From positions 2,977-66,976 of the forward strand of contig CAJNYU010000351.1 of the NCBI GenBank assembly GCA_905331475.1: DNA of 64,000 bases. Reading direction: 5' to 3'. Source of the stretch: Rotaria socialis. Lineage: Eukaryota; Rotifera; Eurotatoria; Philodinida; Philodinidae. The position numbers and the translations under genes are program-made. Shown here piece by piece: positions 45,849-57,944 of this stretch (positions are counted from its first letter, which is position 1; each line of letters starts with the position of its first letter). The notes under the pieces were generated by a model. It was given only the letters and a program-made list of their open reading frames with translations. It ran no database searches and was not told the DNA's origin.

Positions 45849-46837
45849 TTTTTATTACCCTGCGGCAGTTAAATGCAGTGTCGAAGAAACAGAATCTTAC
45901 TCAATGATATATCAAATCAGATCAATGATGAGAAATCGATTTTCTTTTTGCAGTTAGAGGGCGCCACAAGTAAAACGTCAATTAGATTTTTGAAGATATT
46001 TATTTTTAAAGAAAAAATAATATTTTAGAAAGCTACGAGTTTTTAGGCTCAATGAATTTTCGAAGGATGCACTGTGATAAAATGATTGATAATGGCAGAT
46101 AGGAACCAATAGAAATCCGAACTTGGAATAATTCTTCATTTTTGTGCTCATTTCATTAACTATAAATTAATTGTAGAGCTTTGTTTTGTTTTTCGATTAT
46201 TCACATCAGAGAGGTCAGAAGAATAACATTGATCGAATTACAAAAAATTTTAATATAATTACTTGAATCTGTGAATACATTAAAATGATCTGATTGGTTT
46301 ACGTTGAATTTTAGTGTTGCTCTTTTATTGTCTATCAATATAGTAGTAGTCGTACGTAGTGTCAGATAAGTTCGAGATATTTTTCTAATAAAATGAAGCA
46401 CACTATGTACATTCATCGAAGTCTTACAAAGTAATAAATATTTTGAAAATAATTTTGGATACTATGACATGTCAAAATATTGGGTATTTTATTGTAGAAT
46501 AGCATGTTCCTTTCAAGAAAATTGTATGCAGATCGATCAATCCTTTCCTACAAATAAGAGTATAGCAGAGTAATATGAAATGGTTACATCTTCGGATGGA
46601 AGAAACTATTCATTAAAATATCCTACTCGCTGAAATTGTAATTTTCCTAAGGAGGGCCTCTACTAAAAAGATAAACGATAAGCTAATAATAACCTGATGT
46701 ATGTCGTACATACGCAAATGCTCTTATTTCGTTAGTTAGATATCGGCGACTTTACAATAATTGTATCATGCTTTTGAATTTTATGTAATATTTCTTCGTA
46801 ATTCTAGAGATCGATTTGATACAATCAACGTATTGCA
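45849..46837. other. Divergent intergenic region of ALKBH4 and the RSRC2-like gene
   Basis: About 1 kb, AT-rich, containing both promoters by position. An acceptor-like TAATTCTAG at about 46799-46807 precedes the RSRC2-like start. No other feature seen. Confidence 0.4.
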
Positions 46838-49663
46838 ATGGCTGACAAACTGTAAATGATGCATTTTATTTTCATATTTTATTTAATTGAAATGCTTCTT
46901 TTAGGAATTCGGATGAGGCAACAATTGAAAAGCCAACATCAACAACAAGATCGCCTGTAAGCATAGCGTTTTCTTCCATTTACTTATTTATTTTTTGCTC
47001 CAGCTAGATTCTAAAGAAAGAGATAGTGAAAACGTTTGTTTTTTGTTTCATTTTTCCTTGTTTTTTCTATACTTTAAATCTAATCTAATCTAATCTATCG
47101 TTTTCTTATCCGAAAGAAAGTTCGATATGGTTCTACTTCTCATCGATCGATTCAATTTAATGACGATGATCAAATGGGATATTTTCGTTTCAATAGATTG
47201 TAAGTTTTGAAGAGATTTATATATTTATAAATGGTAGGTATGACAGACTATATATTTATTCATGAAGAACACACGCGGAAAAATTTGCCATGTTGAAAGG
47301 AAAAAATTGTGTGCATGAAATATGTCGAATTATTTTTATTTTCAGGAAAATCGTGATGATAAATCCCGTCATCGTAAACGACGTGATCGATCTCGATCAT
47401 CATCGGTGAAACGTCATCGGCATAAACGGTCCCGATCCCGATCAAGATCTCGTCATCATCGGCAAAAACGCCATCGGCATACTCGATCACGTTCACCTAG
47501 ACGGAAACGATCGAGATCAAGATCAAAAAGACGTTCACCGCGTCACCATCCAAATCCAAGTAAAAATCAAGCGACATTTTCTATTTAACATTGTTATGTT
47601 ACTTTTTAAGTTAAAAATCGAAATCCATATAATGAAATACGAGTAACTGAAGACGATAAAAAACGAATTCATTTAGAAGCTTTACAAAAATTAAAAGACA
47701 TGGCCGGTAAATATAGTTAGAAATTTATTAGAATAATATTCAACTTATTTATTTTCATGAAGCAAATGAAACACTCGATTTATCTCTATTGACAATTGAT
47801 GATCTAAAAAAAACAGTGGATGTACCAAAAGAACTACGATCAAATCAAGGTGCTACGATTATGTATCAAATGGATGAAATTAGAAAATTAGTAAGTGAAA
47901 TTTTATCTTCAAACAGTGCTCTTCTCAAAGTCGCCCTTCGAGAAAAGACTGAACTTTTGTAATTCATATGCACATGCAAAAGGTTGAAGTCTACTTGGCG
48001 ATGATTTCATCAACCAATAGCATAACGCCATGCCACATGTAAATAAAGCATCATTTGCATAGTGTGAAGAAAAGTGCATAAACAATCATAAAAACAGGCT
48101 TGATTTCGATTATGTAACACTCAATCGTCTAGAATATTCGATAACATCAGAAAATGGAATTGTAACATGATAAAAATCGAGCCCCTTGGTTATGTTCAGA
48201 CATTCTTTTGTGGCCTATTTTTTTTCTCAATCGATTCTATGATATATATATTGTAAACATTGTTCGAAAAGATCACGATGACATTTAGGACAATATGCGA
48301 CCAAGAACTCGCTTGAATACGATACTTTAATGAAGCTTTTTTGTTAGGTACAAAATGAGTACTATCGAGTCGTAGAAGAGAAAAAAAAGAATTTGTTTAT
48401 GTGAGACTAAGATTTATATCAAGGGCAACAATCGGTACGGCTGGAGAAAATTAATGATAGATTAATATTCAAGACGAATGATATATGACCTAAACCAAAA
48501 CGTAAAGTAATAAAATTTTGGATGCGGAAATTCATCAATTAAATTCTACTAAAATCCAGTCCTAGCGAACCGACAGATTTCTAATTTCAAAGTTCCTGTT
48601 ATTTTCCGACGAGAAACAATATTTTTCTTCTATATTTCAACTGGGAAGTTATGGTGTCTGACTCTGAAATTATGCGCCTGTATATGAATGTTTCCTTGGA
48701 AAAGTAGAATTACTCACTCATATGACTTTTTCAAGGGCAATTCTTTCACATGATAATAAGTGCATCGATATTTTTAAAAAGCCATCATGTTATTGATATT
48801 TATGTGATAGACTTATAAATAGCAATGACCGACAATTATAAATTTGAAAAGATTTTTCTATTCACTAATTTGGTATTAAAAATAAAGCCCCTAAATCAAA
48901 CGTGAAAACCTATATTAAATAGCAATAATTATCGTTTGGTTGCTTGCTTTCATATATTTTTTTAAATTTTCTCTGATTGTATAATATCCAGGGTTGTTTT
49001 GATAGCAATCTATGCTTGCTTATCGAACGTACGCAACAATCTCTAGATCAACGAAACGGGTTCTACTGAAAAACGATGCGATCTTGTCTTGTTAATATCC
49101 TCACCCAACAGATGATTTCATTTATATTATTCATATGGTAGAAATAATTTTCATGTTCGTCGTGATGAGAAAAAAAACGTTTTAACGCACTGTATTCAGT
49201 AAAGAAATGATTGAATTTAGATTGAGGAATTAAGTGGTATATCGATTCCAAAAATTTACAATACTGGTGCAATTAATCCACTTCAATATGCTCAACAGCA
49301 ACGTAAACGTAAATTACTTTGGTCAAAAACAAATGATAAAGTAAGAAATCGTTTCTCTCTCTCGCTCGTGTGTTTACTATTTATTTCTAGACATCAACAA
49401 GTAAAGTTGGCGCAGCAATAACCGATGGACAAGATGAAAAAACAGCTGAAAAATTTCGAAAACTACTAGGTATGAAACCGGGTGGCAATGCAACTAACGA
49501 TACAACAGAATCAGATGCAATTCATCAACAGCAACAAGATACGTTCGATTCACTTGATAAAGAATATCAAACAGCTCGAATAACAACACATTTACGACGC
49601 GGTGTTGGGCTCGGATTTCTTTCTCAAGGATCGTTCGTACCCTCGTCAGCGGACAAAAATTAA
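46838..49663 (+). CDS. RSRC2-like arginine/serine-rich protein (SMAP domain)
   Basis: Seven exons, 46838-46851, 46905-46956, 47346-47559, 47611-47706, 47763-47890, 49221-49340 and 49391-49663, GT-AG with consistent phases, give 298 residues. A 14-nt first exon (MADK) is joined to the acidic NSDEATIEKP. An RS domain of His/Arg/Ser repeats follows (RSRSRSRSRHH, RSRSPRRKRSRSRS), then a coiled-coil stretch. The C-terminus is NPLQYAQQQRKRKLLW, EKFRKLLGMKPG and a DSLDKEYQTARITTHLRRGV end with GLGF, which matches the conserved end (SMAP domain) of human RSRC2. It is a presumed nuclear pre-mRNA splicing factor. The third and sixth exons flank unusually long introns of 389 and 1330 bp; the first holds a possible poison exon. 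Confidence 0.85.
47121..47199 (+). other. Possible poison exon in the RSRC2-like gene
   Basis: Within the 389-bp second intron, a 79-nt stretch is preceded by AG and followed by a strong GTAAGT donor. Inclusion after phase 0 leaves one extra base and creates TGA at the junction with the next exon, as poison exons do. No transcript evidence. Confidence 0.3.
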
Positions 49664-50180
49664 TTAATGTACATACTTTTTTTTGTTTTTTTCCTTTATT
49701 ACTCTTCAAAAAAAAAAAGAAAGAAAGAAAGAAAGATATTTGTCATTGATTCATATTTTCATTTCATTGGTCCTTTAGATATCAGATAAATATGGATTTA
49801 AGAACAGTTGATGCAAGCATATCTTGCATGAAAATATCGTTTAAAACTGATGTTTATGTAAATATTAACATATCTACACCATTCTGTTGAGTATTCTTTT
49901 ACTCGGTAGAATGATTAAACAATGAATATTTTTCAAAAGAAAGTATTGCGCTATGATTCGGCATCAACAACAAGAAAACAAATAGAAGTTTCTTTAGTAA
50001 TCATGTTCGTCATTTATATTATGAATAAAAATAATTATTTTGATGTGATTATTATTGGTCGGAAAAGGTTTATGATGTCTCATATTGTTACTCTACTCAT
50101 TGTTGTCATGATCAATATGTTTCCTAATTCCATTTATGTAGAGACATTTGTTAAAAATTTTATGTTTGCCATCATTTTTC
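49664..50180. other. Intergenic with A/G-rich simple repeat
   Basis: Contains an (AAAG)n run at about 49709-49733 downstream of the RSRC2-like stop. No gene supported; a hydrophobic frame at 49922-50180 is in a different frame from the next gene. Confidence 0.4.
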
Positions 50181-50777
50181 ATGGCTGCTATAGACGAACC
50201 AACTGTTTCTCCTCGTCAATTCCATCATCGCCGATTTGCCAATTTACAACCGTTATCACCTCGTGTGCCATCGTCAATTGAACGTCATTTCGAGCAATAT
50301 CTTATTGATCATCATCATTATCCAAAGCTACCGTCGATTTCAAAGAAACCTAATCGACAATCATTGGAAAATTCCTGTACCAGTGATCAAGACCTTCTAT
50401 CCTATCATGATCGACAAATCTCATCGGAATTCGGACAAAATACCGGTCCCATAAGTCGTTTAATAAGTACTGAACAATATAGACGAGCTCAATCGCGTTT
50501 AGTCGAATATCGGCAACATAGTAAAATCCCTGGAGTTACGTTACCTGGAACGAAAAATTCTAATGAAAAATCTCCGATAAATTTAATTGGAAGAACTGAC
50601 TTAAAAATCCCGTTAAAAGAGGTTTTGCCTGACACAACAAGAGGAAAACAATTTTATCAACAAGACGAATTCGATTTTGTCGACGATGATTCTGTAGCGA
50701 GCAACGGAACTGATCGTCGACGACGAGCTAAACATTGGATAAAAGACCATCAGTTTTTTTTCACTGAATATCAATAA
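50181..50777 (+). CDS. Hypothetical basic, Ser/Pro-rich protein
   Basis: A single open frame of 198 residues starting MAAIDEPTVSPRQFHHRRFA, rich in His, Arg, Ser and Pro, with no signal peptide or membrane helix. Features include an SRLISTEQYRRAQSRLVEYR helix, GVTLPGTKN, and an acidic stretch DEFDFVDDDSVASN followed by RRRRAKHWIKDH, which could be a nuclear targeting signal. No family recognised. Codon use and the absence of stops over 600 bases support it as a gene; an upstream exon is not excluded because the frame stays open a little before the ATG. Confidence 0.6.
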   Translation: MAAIDEPTVSPRQFHHRRFANLQPLSPRVPSSIERHFEQYLIDHHHYPKLPSISKKPNRQSLENSCTSDQDLLSYHDRQISSEFGQNTGPISRLISTEQYRRAQSRLVEYRQHSKIPGVTLPGTKNSNEKSPINLIGRTDLKIPLKEVLPDTTRGKQFYQQDEFDFVDDDSVASNGTDRRRRAKHWIKDHQFFFTEYQ

Positions 50778-51763
50778 GACTTCTGTTCATGATAAAAACT
50801 TTCTGAAGAAAATAAAAATTTGTTCTTGTTCTTGTTCTTGTTCTGTTCTTATTCTTTTTCTTTTATAATAAAAATAAATTAAATATCGGATAGTTTAATG
50901 TCTAGCTGTTTTTCTTGAAACGACACAGCGCACATTCCTTGTATCTTGAAATCATGATAAACTTATGAGCAAGAAACTCGAGTCCAGATTGTCACTGCAT
51001 ACTTTTAAGTACTTGAGTATAATTTAAAAAAAGAATTCTCATTGCTCAATATTCTCATGAACACTGTGAAAATTTATAAATACGATACTAATTTATTTCT
51101 CACACACTTGAAAGTACTCCAGAACAATGACGAGTCATTTCGATATTTGCACCTCGGAAATGTCGGTTTTACGTAAAAGGTGCCCGAAAGTTTATTCAAA
51201 ACGATAAAAAAAACAGATCTTTGCTTATCTATTAAATCTTTTAGGAAAAAAGAAATTTTAATAGCAGCTGACGTTAAAAATTCTCGTAATTTGGAGCCAT
51301 TGAACTCAATTATCGAAAATTGCGGTTTTGTACAATCGTTTCATAGAATAGATTTTATTTTTCTAATTCAAATTTTGAATCGAGAATTCCTATTGCGTAG
51401 TTCTCTTTCCGTCCATCTAGAATGATATGAAACTAGTACACAAAAGAACAAGAACAACATGCTATCCAGGAACTTGCACTCTACTTTCGTTGAATTACGC
51501 GAGAACTTTTTTGTGGCATATTGTAACTAGAGCAGCCGAAAGGTCCTTTCAACAGCATATAAATCTTCTGTCGTACACTTGTGCTTCTTCAATTAACACC
51601 GAACTATTTTTTGTTATTCTTGTTTAGTTAAACTAAATCATTAATTCTATTCTATTGAATAAGAAGATGATAGAGTAAGATAAGAAATACACCAGTATTT
51701 GTTTTTCTCCATGAAATATTAACCGTGTTTATTTCGAATTCTAATAATAATTCTTTTAGATCT
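50778..51763. other. Intergenic with a TTCTTG repeat
   Basis: A (TTCTTG)n run lies at about 50822-50844. The right end has ATTCTTTTAG at 51751-51760, an acceptor in the 5' UTR of the epimerase gene. No gene seen. Confidence 0.4.
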
Positions 51764-52501
51764 ATGGATTCATTACCAAATCAATTAAAAGGCCTTATTG
51801 GTCCTTCGATTCTCAATGCAGATTTGTCTATGTTAGCCGATGAAAGTCGTCGGCTACTTGACTCCGGTGCTGATTATTTACATCTCGATGTAATGGATGG
51901 CCATTTCGTTCCAAATTTAACTATCGGTCATCCTGTAATCAAATGTCTTCGTAATAATATTCCGAAAGTTTATTTTGATGCTCATATGATGGTTTCGGAG
52001 CCGGAACGATGGATTACCGACATGGCCGGAGCTGGTGTTAACCAATATACATTTCATAAGGAAGCGACAACATCCGAAAATATTCATGATATCATACGAA
52101 AAATCAAAGAAGCTGATATGAAAGTTGGACTTGGTATAAAACCTGGAACGCCTGTTCATGATATCGGTGATTTAATCAACGATATTGACGTTGTTTTAAT
52201 CATGACTGTTGAGCCGGGCTTTGGTGGGCAAAAATTTATGAGTCATATGATGGATAAAGTTCGATGGTTAAGAAAACATTACCCACAACTGTTACACATT
52301 GAAATTGATGGTGGTGTTAATTTAGAAACCATTAACGATTGCGCGCAAGCTGGCGCTAATATGATCGTGTCCGGTTCAGCACTTATCCAAAGTAAACAAG
52401 CAAACAAAGATATTGAACAAATGCGTCAATTAATTGATGAAACTTTAAGGAAAACACAACTAAACATTCAACTAAGTAACGATCAACATTGTTCACATTA
52501 A
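51764..52501 (+). CDS. RPE: Ribulose-phosphate 3-epimerase
   Basis: An intronless frame of 245 residues (human RPE 228). Motifs in order: IGPSILNADLSMLADE, YLHLDVMDGHFVPNLTIG with the metal-binding His and catalytic Asp, FDAHMMVSEPERWI, MTVEPGFGGQKFM with the second catalytic Asp region nearby, and IEIDGGVNLETI followed by AGANMIVSGSALI, the phosphate-binding end of a TIM barrel. The enzyme interconverts ribulose-5-phosphate and xylulose-5-phosphate in the non-oxidative pentose phosphate pathway in the cytosol, using Fe2+ or Zn2+. The start is the ATG four bases after an acceptor-like TTTTAG, in line with a 5'-UTR intron or trans-splicing. A short Gln/Asn/His-rich tail is lineage-specific. 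Confidence 0.96.
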   Translation: MDSLPNQLKGLIGPSILNADLSMLADESRRLLDSGADYLHLDVMDGHFVPNLTIGHPVIKCLRNNIPKVYFDAHMMVSEPERWITDMAGAGVNQYTFHKEATTSENIHDIIRKIKEADMKVGLGIKPGTPVHDIGDLINDIDVVLIMTVEPGFGGQKFMSHMMDKVRWLRKHYPQLLHIEIDGGVNLETINDCAQAGANMIVSGSALIQSKQANKDIEQMRQLIDETLRKTQLNIQLSNDQHCSH

Positions 52502-55500
52502 ATATTGTTGATGATTTCCGTTTCTTTTTTTTTCTGCTTCTTCTATCTATTCCATTAAATATAAACGTCAATGGCCTTATTTTATTTTATTTTATTTTTA
52601 TTTTTATAGCGAAACCATTTGATGTACTGCGTATGATATGACAGCCGTCAGGTTGCACACATTCTTGTTGATTGATGGTCGTTTATTTACCAGAAAAAGG
52701 AGCTATTTATACACTATGCCTATGTTAAATACATCTTACGCGATATGTTAGATAATCAAGCAAATATGTATTTTTGAAAAATTTCATATTTATAGAATAG
52801 AATCAATCTTTTGACTTTTCTTAAAAATATATTCCAGCTTCTCTAGTTTTAAATGAATTCTTGTGATCGTCATTCATCCATTCCAACGGTTTTTTTTCTT
52901 TTCTTTTTTTGATAAAAAACAAATCAGACGGTGGAAGAAATGGTTGGTGGACATGTCATTAATTTCATTTTGCATATTCTAACCAACCAATATAAATCCA
53001 TTAATAGACTGTTTTATTTCGAAATCATCTGCATCAACGATTTATTTTCCTTTTGCTGGTTCTTTTTCTTTGTTGTCCCTTGACGTGCGGAGGCATATTT
53101 AAGTGATAAAAAAATCCTTTTCAAAATCATTCATTCATATATGTGCAGTAGGCAACGTACAGTCTATTGTTAGTTTCTTTTTTACAGCAATTATCAAATC
53201 AGCATGTTCTATTCATGAATAATGATGACGTTATTGAACTAAGGCATATTATTACTTAGAGTTTGTCTTCATTGAAGCAAAATGTTCGATTAACACTCGT
53301 TGTAGTTAATTGAACTATTTTTCCGTACTTGAGACGAAGACAAAAGAAAGCGAAGAAAAAGAAGAATGATAAATTATCTAGTATAGAAAAAAAAATCAGT
53401 GGTGAAATATGTTCATTGCACTCGAACATCTCATTTTATGATCATGAAAAATGAGTATATTTTTCTAGGAATGCCATTAAAGAAAAACAGCAACAAAGTT
53501 GGTATATACAGATGCAAGATAAGAGCAGATAAATCTTTATGCACGAAGACCACTATATAGTTATCTAGTTCTGAGGAAAAAAACAGCAAGTTGACTTGAA
53601 AACAATATATTTATATATAAACAAATGCTTTAATTTATCTCGAACACTGATATATGCAAGCAACTGGCATCACTTTGAGTGTAAAGTACAGTCTCGCATA
53701 AATTAATTTTACTTCTTAGTTATGTCTATATGCTTTAGTTATAATTGCAAAAGGTATTAACAAAACAGATTGAATTTCATTGATATGTCATCCTAATATT
53801 GACACTAAAACATAATCAATCAAACATGTACATATGTTATGCTCATGGTCGGGGTTATTTTAGTACAAAAAGATATATATATATAACTTTGTAAGTGCAT
53901 CTAGAGAAAGGATAACAACAGCAACTAAAATGTAAATTCTTCGATCTTTTATTTTTTACTTTTCTTCCTTATTCACATTCTATACAATACCGAGCAAGAA
54001 AATGACCTTATCGGCGTATTGATAAAAAACATGAGATAGGTAAAGTTATTTCTGTTATTTATAGATGCACTAACAACTAAAACAAATTGAGGGAGAGCTT
54101 GTGCAACTTGAGAACCTTATTAGATCGCAGTTTGATGACATTTGATTCATTGTTGGTGTTGTTGTTGTTATTATTATTTGCTGTTGTCGAAAATATTAAA
54201 CAAAAATAATTGAATAGCGAATCACAATGAAATATTGATTTGAAATTGATTATTCACCTCGATTCGTTCATTATTTATAGATTTAACTTGAAGAAATACC
54301 ATTAATGATATAATGCAACGAGTTAAATATTAATTATTGCCCTTACTTTTTGTCCTTACAATCTAATCGATAGAAAAGGGGCTAAAAGAAATGAGAGAAG
54401 ACAACAGTACATGACACACCCCGTCGATGCCTGCGTAATATATATAATCAATTTTTTTCTTCGTTCCCTTCTTTACTTTTTTTTTTACCTCAGGCAACAT
54501 ATAAAAAAATCTAGAGATTATATCATCATTCATAGATCTGAGCTTTTCAACAATGAATAATAATAATAATAAATGAACAGTACTGATTTGCATCATAGAA
54601 AAATCTAGATGGCTTTTGTTTGGTGCTTTTCCGTGCATTTGTTTAGTTCGCACTGAAAGAGCATAGCTATATCATCTGCTAGCAAAAACAAAATGTATGC
54701 GTTGGTGTGTGCATGCAAAATAAAAGCTTCTTTGGCTTGGCTTCACCCGAATGTTTTTCATATCATTTGTTATTGTTGATTTAAGAAAGAGGAGAAAAGA
54801 CGTGCACTCAATGGCATTATTAAGGATTACGAAACGTGATTATTGATCAGAACAAGATGCCGTCAAAGAATCGAAGGAAGAAGAAAAAAACTAAATTTGT
54901 GGTAAATAATATCCTGTTCGCAGAACATTGATTAGATTGAAACAAAGACAGGCGTATGAAATCATCATGATAACAATCATCGAATGCAATAAAACGGAAA
55001 TCCTCGATAGTTCTTCTTCTTTTTTTTTCTTCTTCATCAGACAATGCCATTAATAGAAGCAACATGAAAAGTTCAAGTCTATTTTTCTCATCTGTCATAA
55101 AATGTGGGCCTGGATAGAATGTATACAGCTGATGGAGAGAGAAGCACATTTGCGTTCTCTGCTACTACTACTACTTTTTTTCTTCTTTTTGATACTCATG
55201 ATACCCCAGGGGATGACACACATAATTATATGGCTGACGTTAGTCCGTTCTCTTGCTTGTTTATCGTTAAACGCTAGCGAAGGTTGATTTTTCGTCTCTA
55301 GCTCGAATGATCCGGGTAAAAAAAGAGAAAAAGAAAAAGAAAACGGGGCAAAAAACAGCTGAGAATGTATATATATAGAGAGAGAGAAAGAGAAACCCAT
55401 ATGATAGTTTGGGTAAAAAAAATGAGAAATAAGAGAACATTATACGGTTCTGTTTGTCTTCTTGTTGTTAGTGAAGCTGCTGGTCATAGTGGTGTATATG

Positions 55501-55847
55501 TCTGTTCGTGGTACGAGGATGACATTGACAGGGACAAACCCGTAAAATAAAAAATATGTAAGCAACAATAAGATTGCTGATGAAAGGTAACTAATCGTCG
55601 TTTTTTTATTGATCATAAACATTGAGTATGAACAATAGAAATAAAGAACAAAGGGCTGAAAGAAGTATGTGAAGCATATGTAGCATAGCAATTTATTATT
55701 ATTACCATTCAGTGCATACTTTACAATGGGCAATCTCATCATAAAAGTGTGGATTTGAATGGCTGATGCTCGTAACCAATCATTAAATTCTAAACACATG
55801 TTTATTTGAATAGTTCTTGAACTTATTGTTCACTCTTTATTTCAGAT
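52502..55847. other. 3.3-kb AT-rich gap without a recognised gene
   Basis: Long poly-T/poly-A and TTC/GAA-rich stretches, for example about 55013-55035 and 55171-55185, create frames on both strands with repetitive composition that I do not accept as genes. The right end has a TTTATTTCAG acceptor at 55836-55845 for the RagC/D-like gene. Confidence 0.4.
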
Positions 55848-57944
55848 ATGAATTACGGAGTGAGTGGCGTCTTTGACACCGCTACTAATAATAGTTTAAA
55901 TACAGTTGGTGATTATCCTCATACATTTCAAAGTCATTATCATCCACATTCAAGACCATATTCCAATGGTTTTCATAATTCTCTAAGATTCAATAGTCAG
56001 AATCGATTAGATGATAATGACGATAATCAGCAACAATCGCCACAGCAGCAGTATCAACAACGGATCGATGGCGATTATGAAACAGATGATATTAATAAAT
56101 CTAAACTACTTATGTGGGGTCTTACAAAGTAAAGAATATAATTAAAACTAATCTTCTGGCTACGCGCATATATATATGTATTGATCATATTTAAGGAGTG
56201 GTAAGACATCAATAATAAAACTTATTTTTGAAAAAATGTCTGCCGGTGAAACATTAAAACTTCCAGAAACAAAAATGGTTCAAATACATGGTACGAACAA
56301 CAAAACCAAAAGCCAAATTTCATATTTTTTGGTTTATCTTTTTTTCGTAGAACTCACTTGTGGGATATATGTAAAATTTCAAATTCGTGATGTGCCTGGT
56401 CCAAAAATGTCATCTTTAAATGATTTCGAAGCCTTTGCGTCCAATTCTACGACGATTGTTTTTGTTCTTGATATTACAGTAAATAGGGGTTTTTCAGTTA
56501 ATTAAATTTTTTCTTCGCCTTTCTAGGAAGACTATTCCGATGCAATCAATTTATTAGTTAGTTCAGTGCAATGGATGCATCAACATGGTCATAATGTACG
56601 GTTTGAAGTATTAATTCATAAAGTAATTATATTAATAAGCAAAGCAAAAAAGAAACGATTGCCGATACATTTTTAGATCGACGGTGTACATGAACCGGAC
56701 CGTTTAGAACGGTATTCAACTATTCAAAAACAAGTTAGTGTTATGCTACATGAATGTTCAATTGAAAAGCCGATGATAAAGTAAATAAATCGTCTCCGTC
56801 TTGTTCAATTGAATTTTTGTGTTTAGCTTTTATTTAACCAGTATCTATGATCATTCAATACATGAAGCCTTTAGTAAAATTGTTCAAAATCAAATGAAAC
56901 AACTACGTGCACTGGAAAATATGCTTAATTTAGTTACAGAAGTAAGTAGTGCGGTTTTTTCTCTCATCATTATAATTTAATTTTCATTGCTTTTCTAGAG
57001 TACACAATTGGACAAGATCTTTGTGTGTGATATTTACAATAAAATTTTTCTTGCCTCGGACACTAAACCGGTGGATACTCAACTATCGGAATTGTGTTGT
57101 GATGTTGTTGATGTTTACACAGGCATTTCATCTATATATGGGTAAAATATTTACTTAGTTTAATGGAAAAATATATATATATCTTGAGCTCTTGAGATAA
57201 GATTTCAGATTTATTTAGTTTTGCAATCATTCAGTAGAGTATAATTTATTCGATGGAAACCGTTCTTTCATATTCTAGATACGTAAATACGTGAATTTTT
57301 CTTCCTCACACATGGGAATCGAGTGATATAGTTGGATGCAATACCTAGATGATGAATAATGGATTTTCTTTGATTGTTCGAGTCCAACGAGTGTTTTCTC
57401 TTGTCTTCATCTGTCATTGTGAACTCTGTGGAGAATTTAGAGGCAATATTAATAATACACCGATAAGACCAGTGTTTGCATAAGTATATTTGATGCCTCT
57501 AGGCAGTCATTTCACATGTTATATATTATGTCGACTTCAAGATTCAAACGAAACTTAAACTCATTATTCCATTGAAAGAAGATGAAGAAGAAAAAAAGGA
57601 GATTCTTAAAACTTTGATTTTTCTTTTTCAATTTTAGAACAAGTAACAACTCGTTGCTTGATTCAATGTCGTTTTGTACGATTGAGCTTTCAATTGGTCT
57701 TATACTTTATTTAAAAGATATAGATCCGACTACAGCACTCATATGTATATTAAAAAAGGAATCGAAAATCAATGAAGGTAAATAGAAATGGTTTTCAATA
57801 GAAAAATATAATTTAAGATTTATTTTAGCTTTAATGGAAGTTAATTTGAATATTTTGAAAAAAAATATTCAAGAGTTATTTCTTATGTTTGCGAAAAATT
57901 CAACTCGACAACAATTAAATACGTCAATAACATCAATCGAATGA
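55848..57944 (+). CDS. RagC/D-type small GTPase, divergent
   Basis: Nine exons: 55848-56128, 56196-56290, 56351-56478, 56527-56622, 56677-56780, 56827-56941, 56999-57141, 57638-57777 and 57829-57944, all GT-AG with correct phases, give 405 residues (human RRAGC 399). A Gln/His-rich N-terminal extension precedes the P-loop GLTKSGKTSI (91-100), [15 protein letters not shown] (139-142), [16 protein letters not shown] (the NKxD-like HKID) and [19 protein letters not shown]. The C-terminal longin-like (roadblock-type) half has [27 protein letters not shown] and [18 protein letters not shown]. Rag GTPases pair as RagA/B with RagC/D and recruit TORC1 to lysosomes on amino-acid signals. Switch II is altered: the Gln after DxxG is Pro143 and the usual aromatic DFF segment is missing, so it may be a diverged paralogue. 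Confidence 0.9.

Noticed and set aside
54363-55400. Series of minus-strand frames of 96-101 codons
   Set aside because: TTC/GAA and poly-T simple sequence generates them; compositions are repetitive and no splice structure links them.
55558-55600. CTGATGA motif at about 55577 as a hammerhead ribozyme core
   Set aside because: The required GAAA core and flanking stems are not present at the right spacing; other CTGATGA occurrences fail in the same way.
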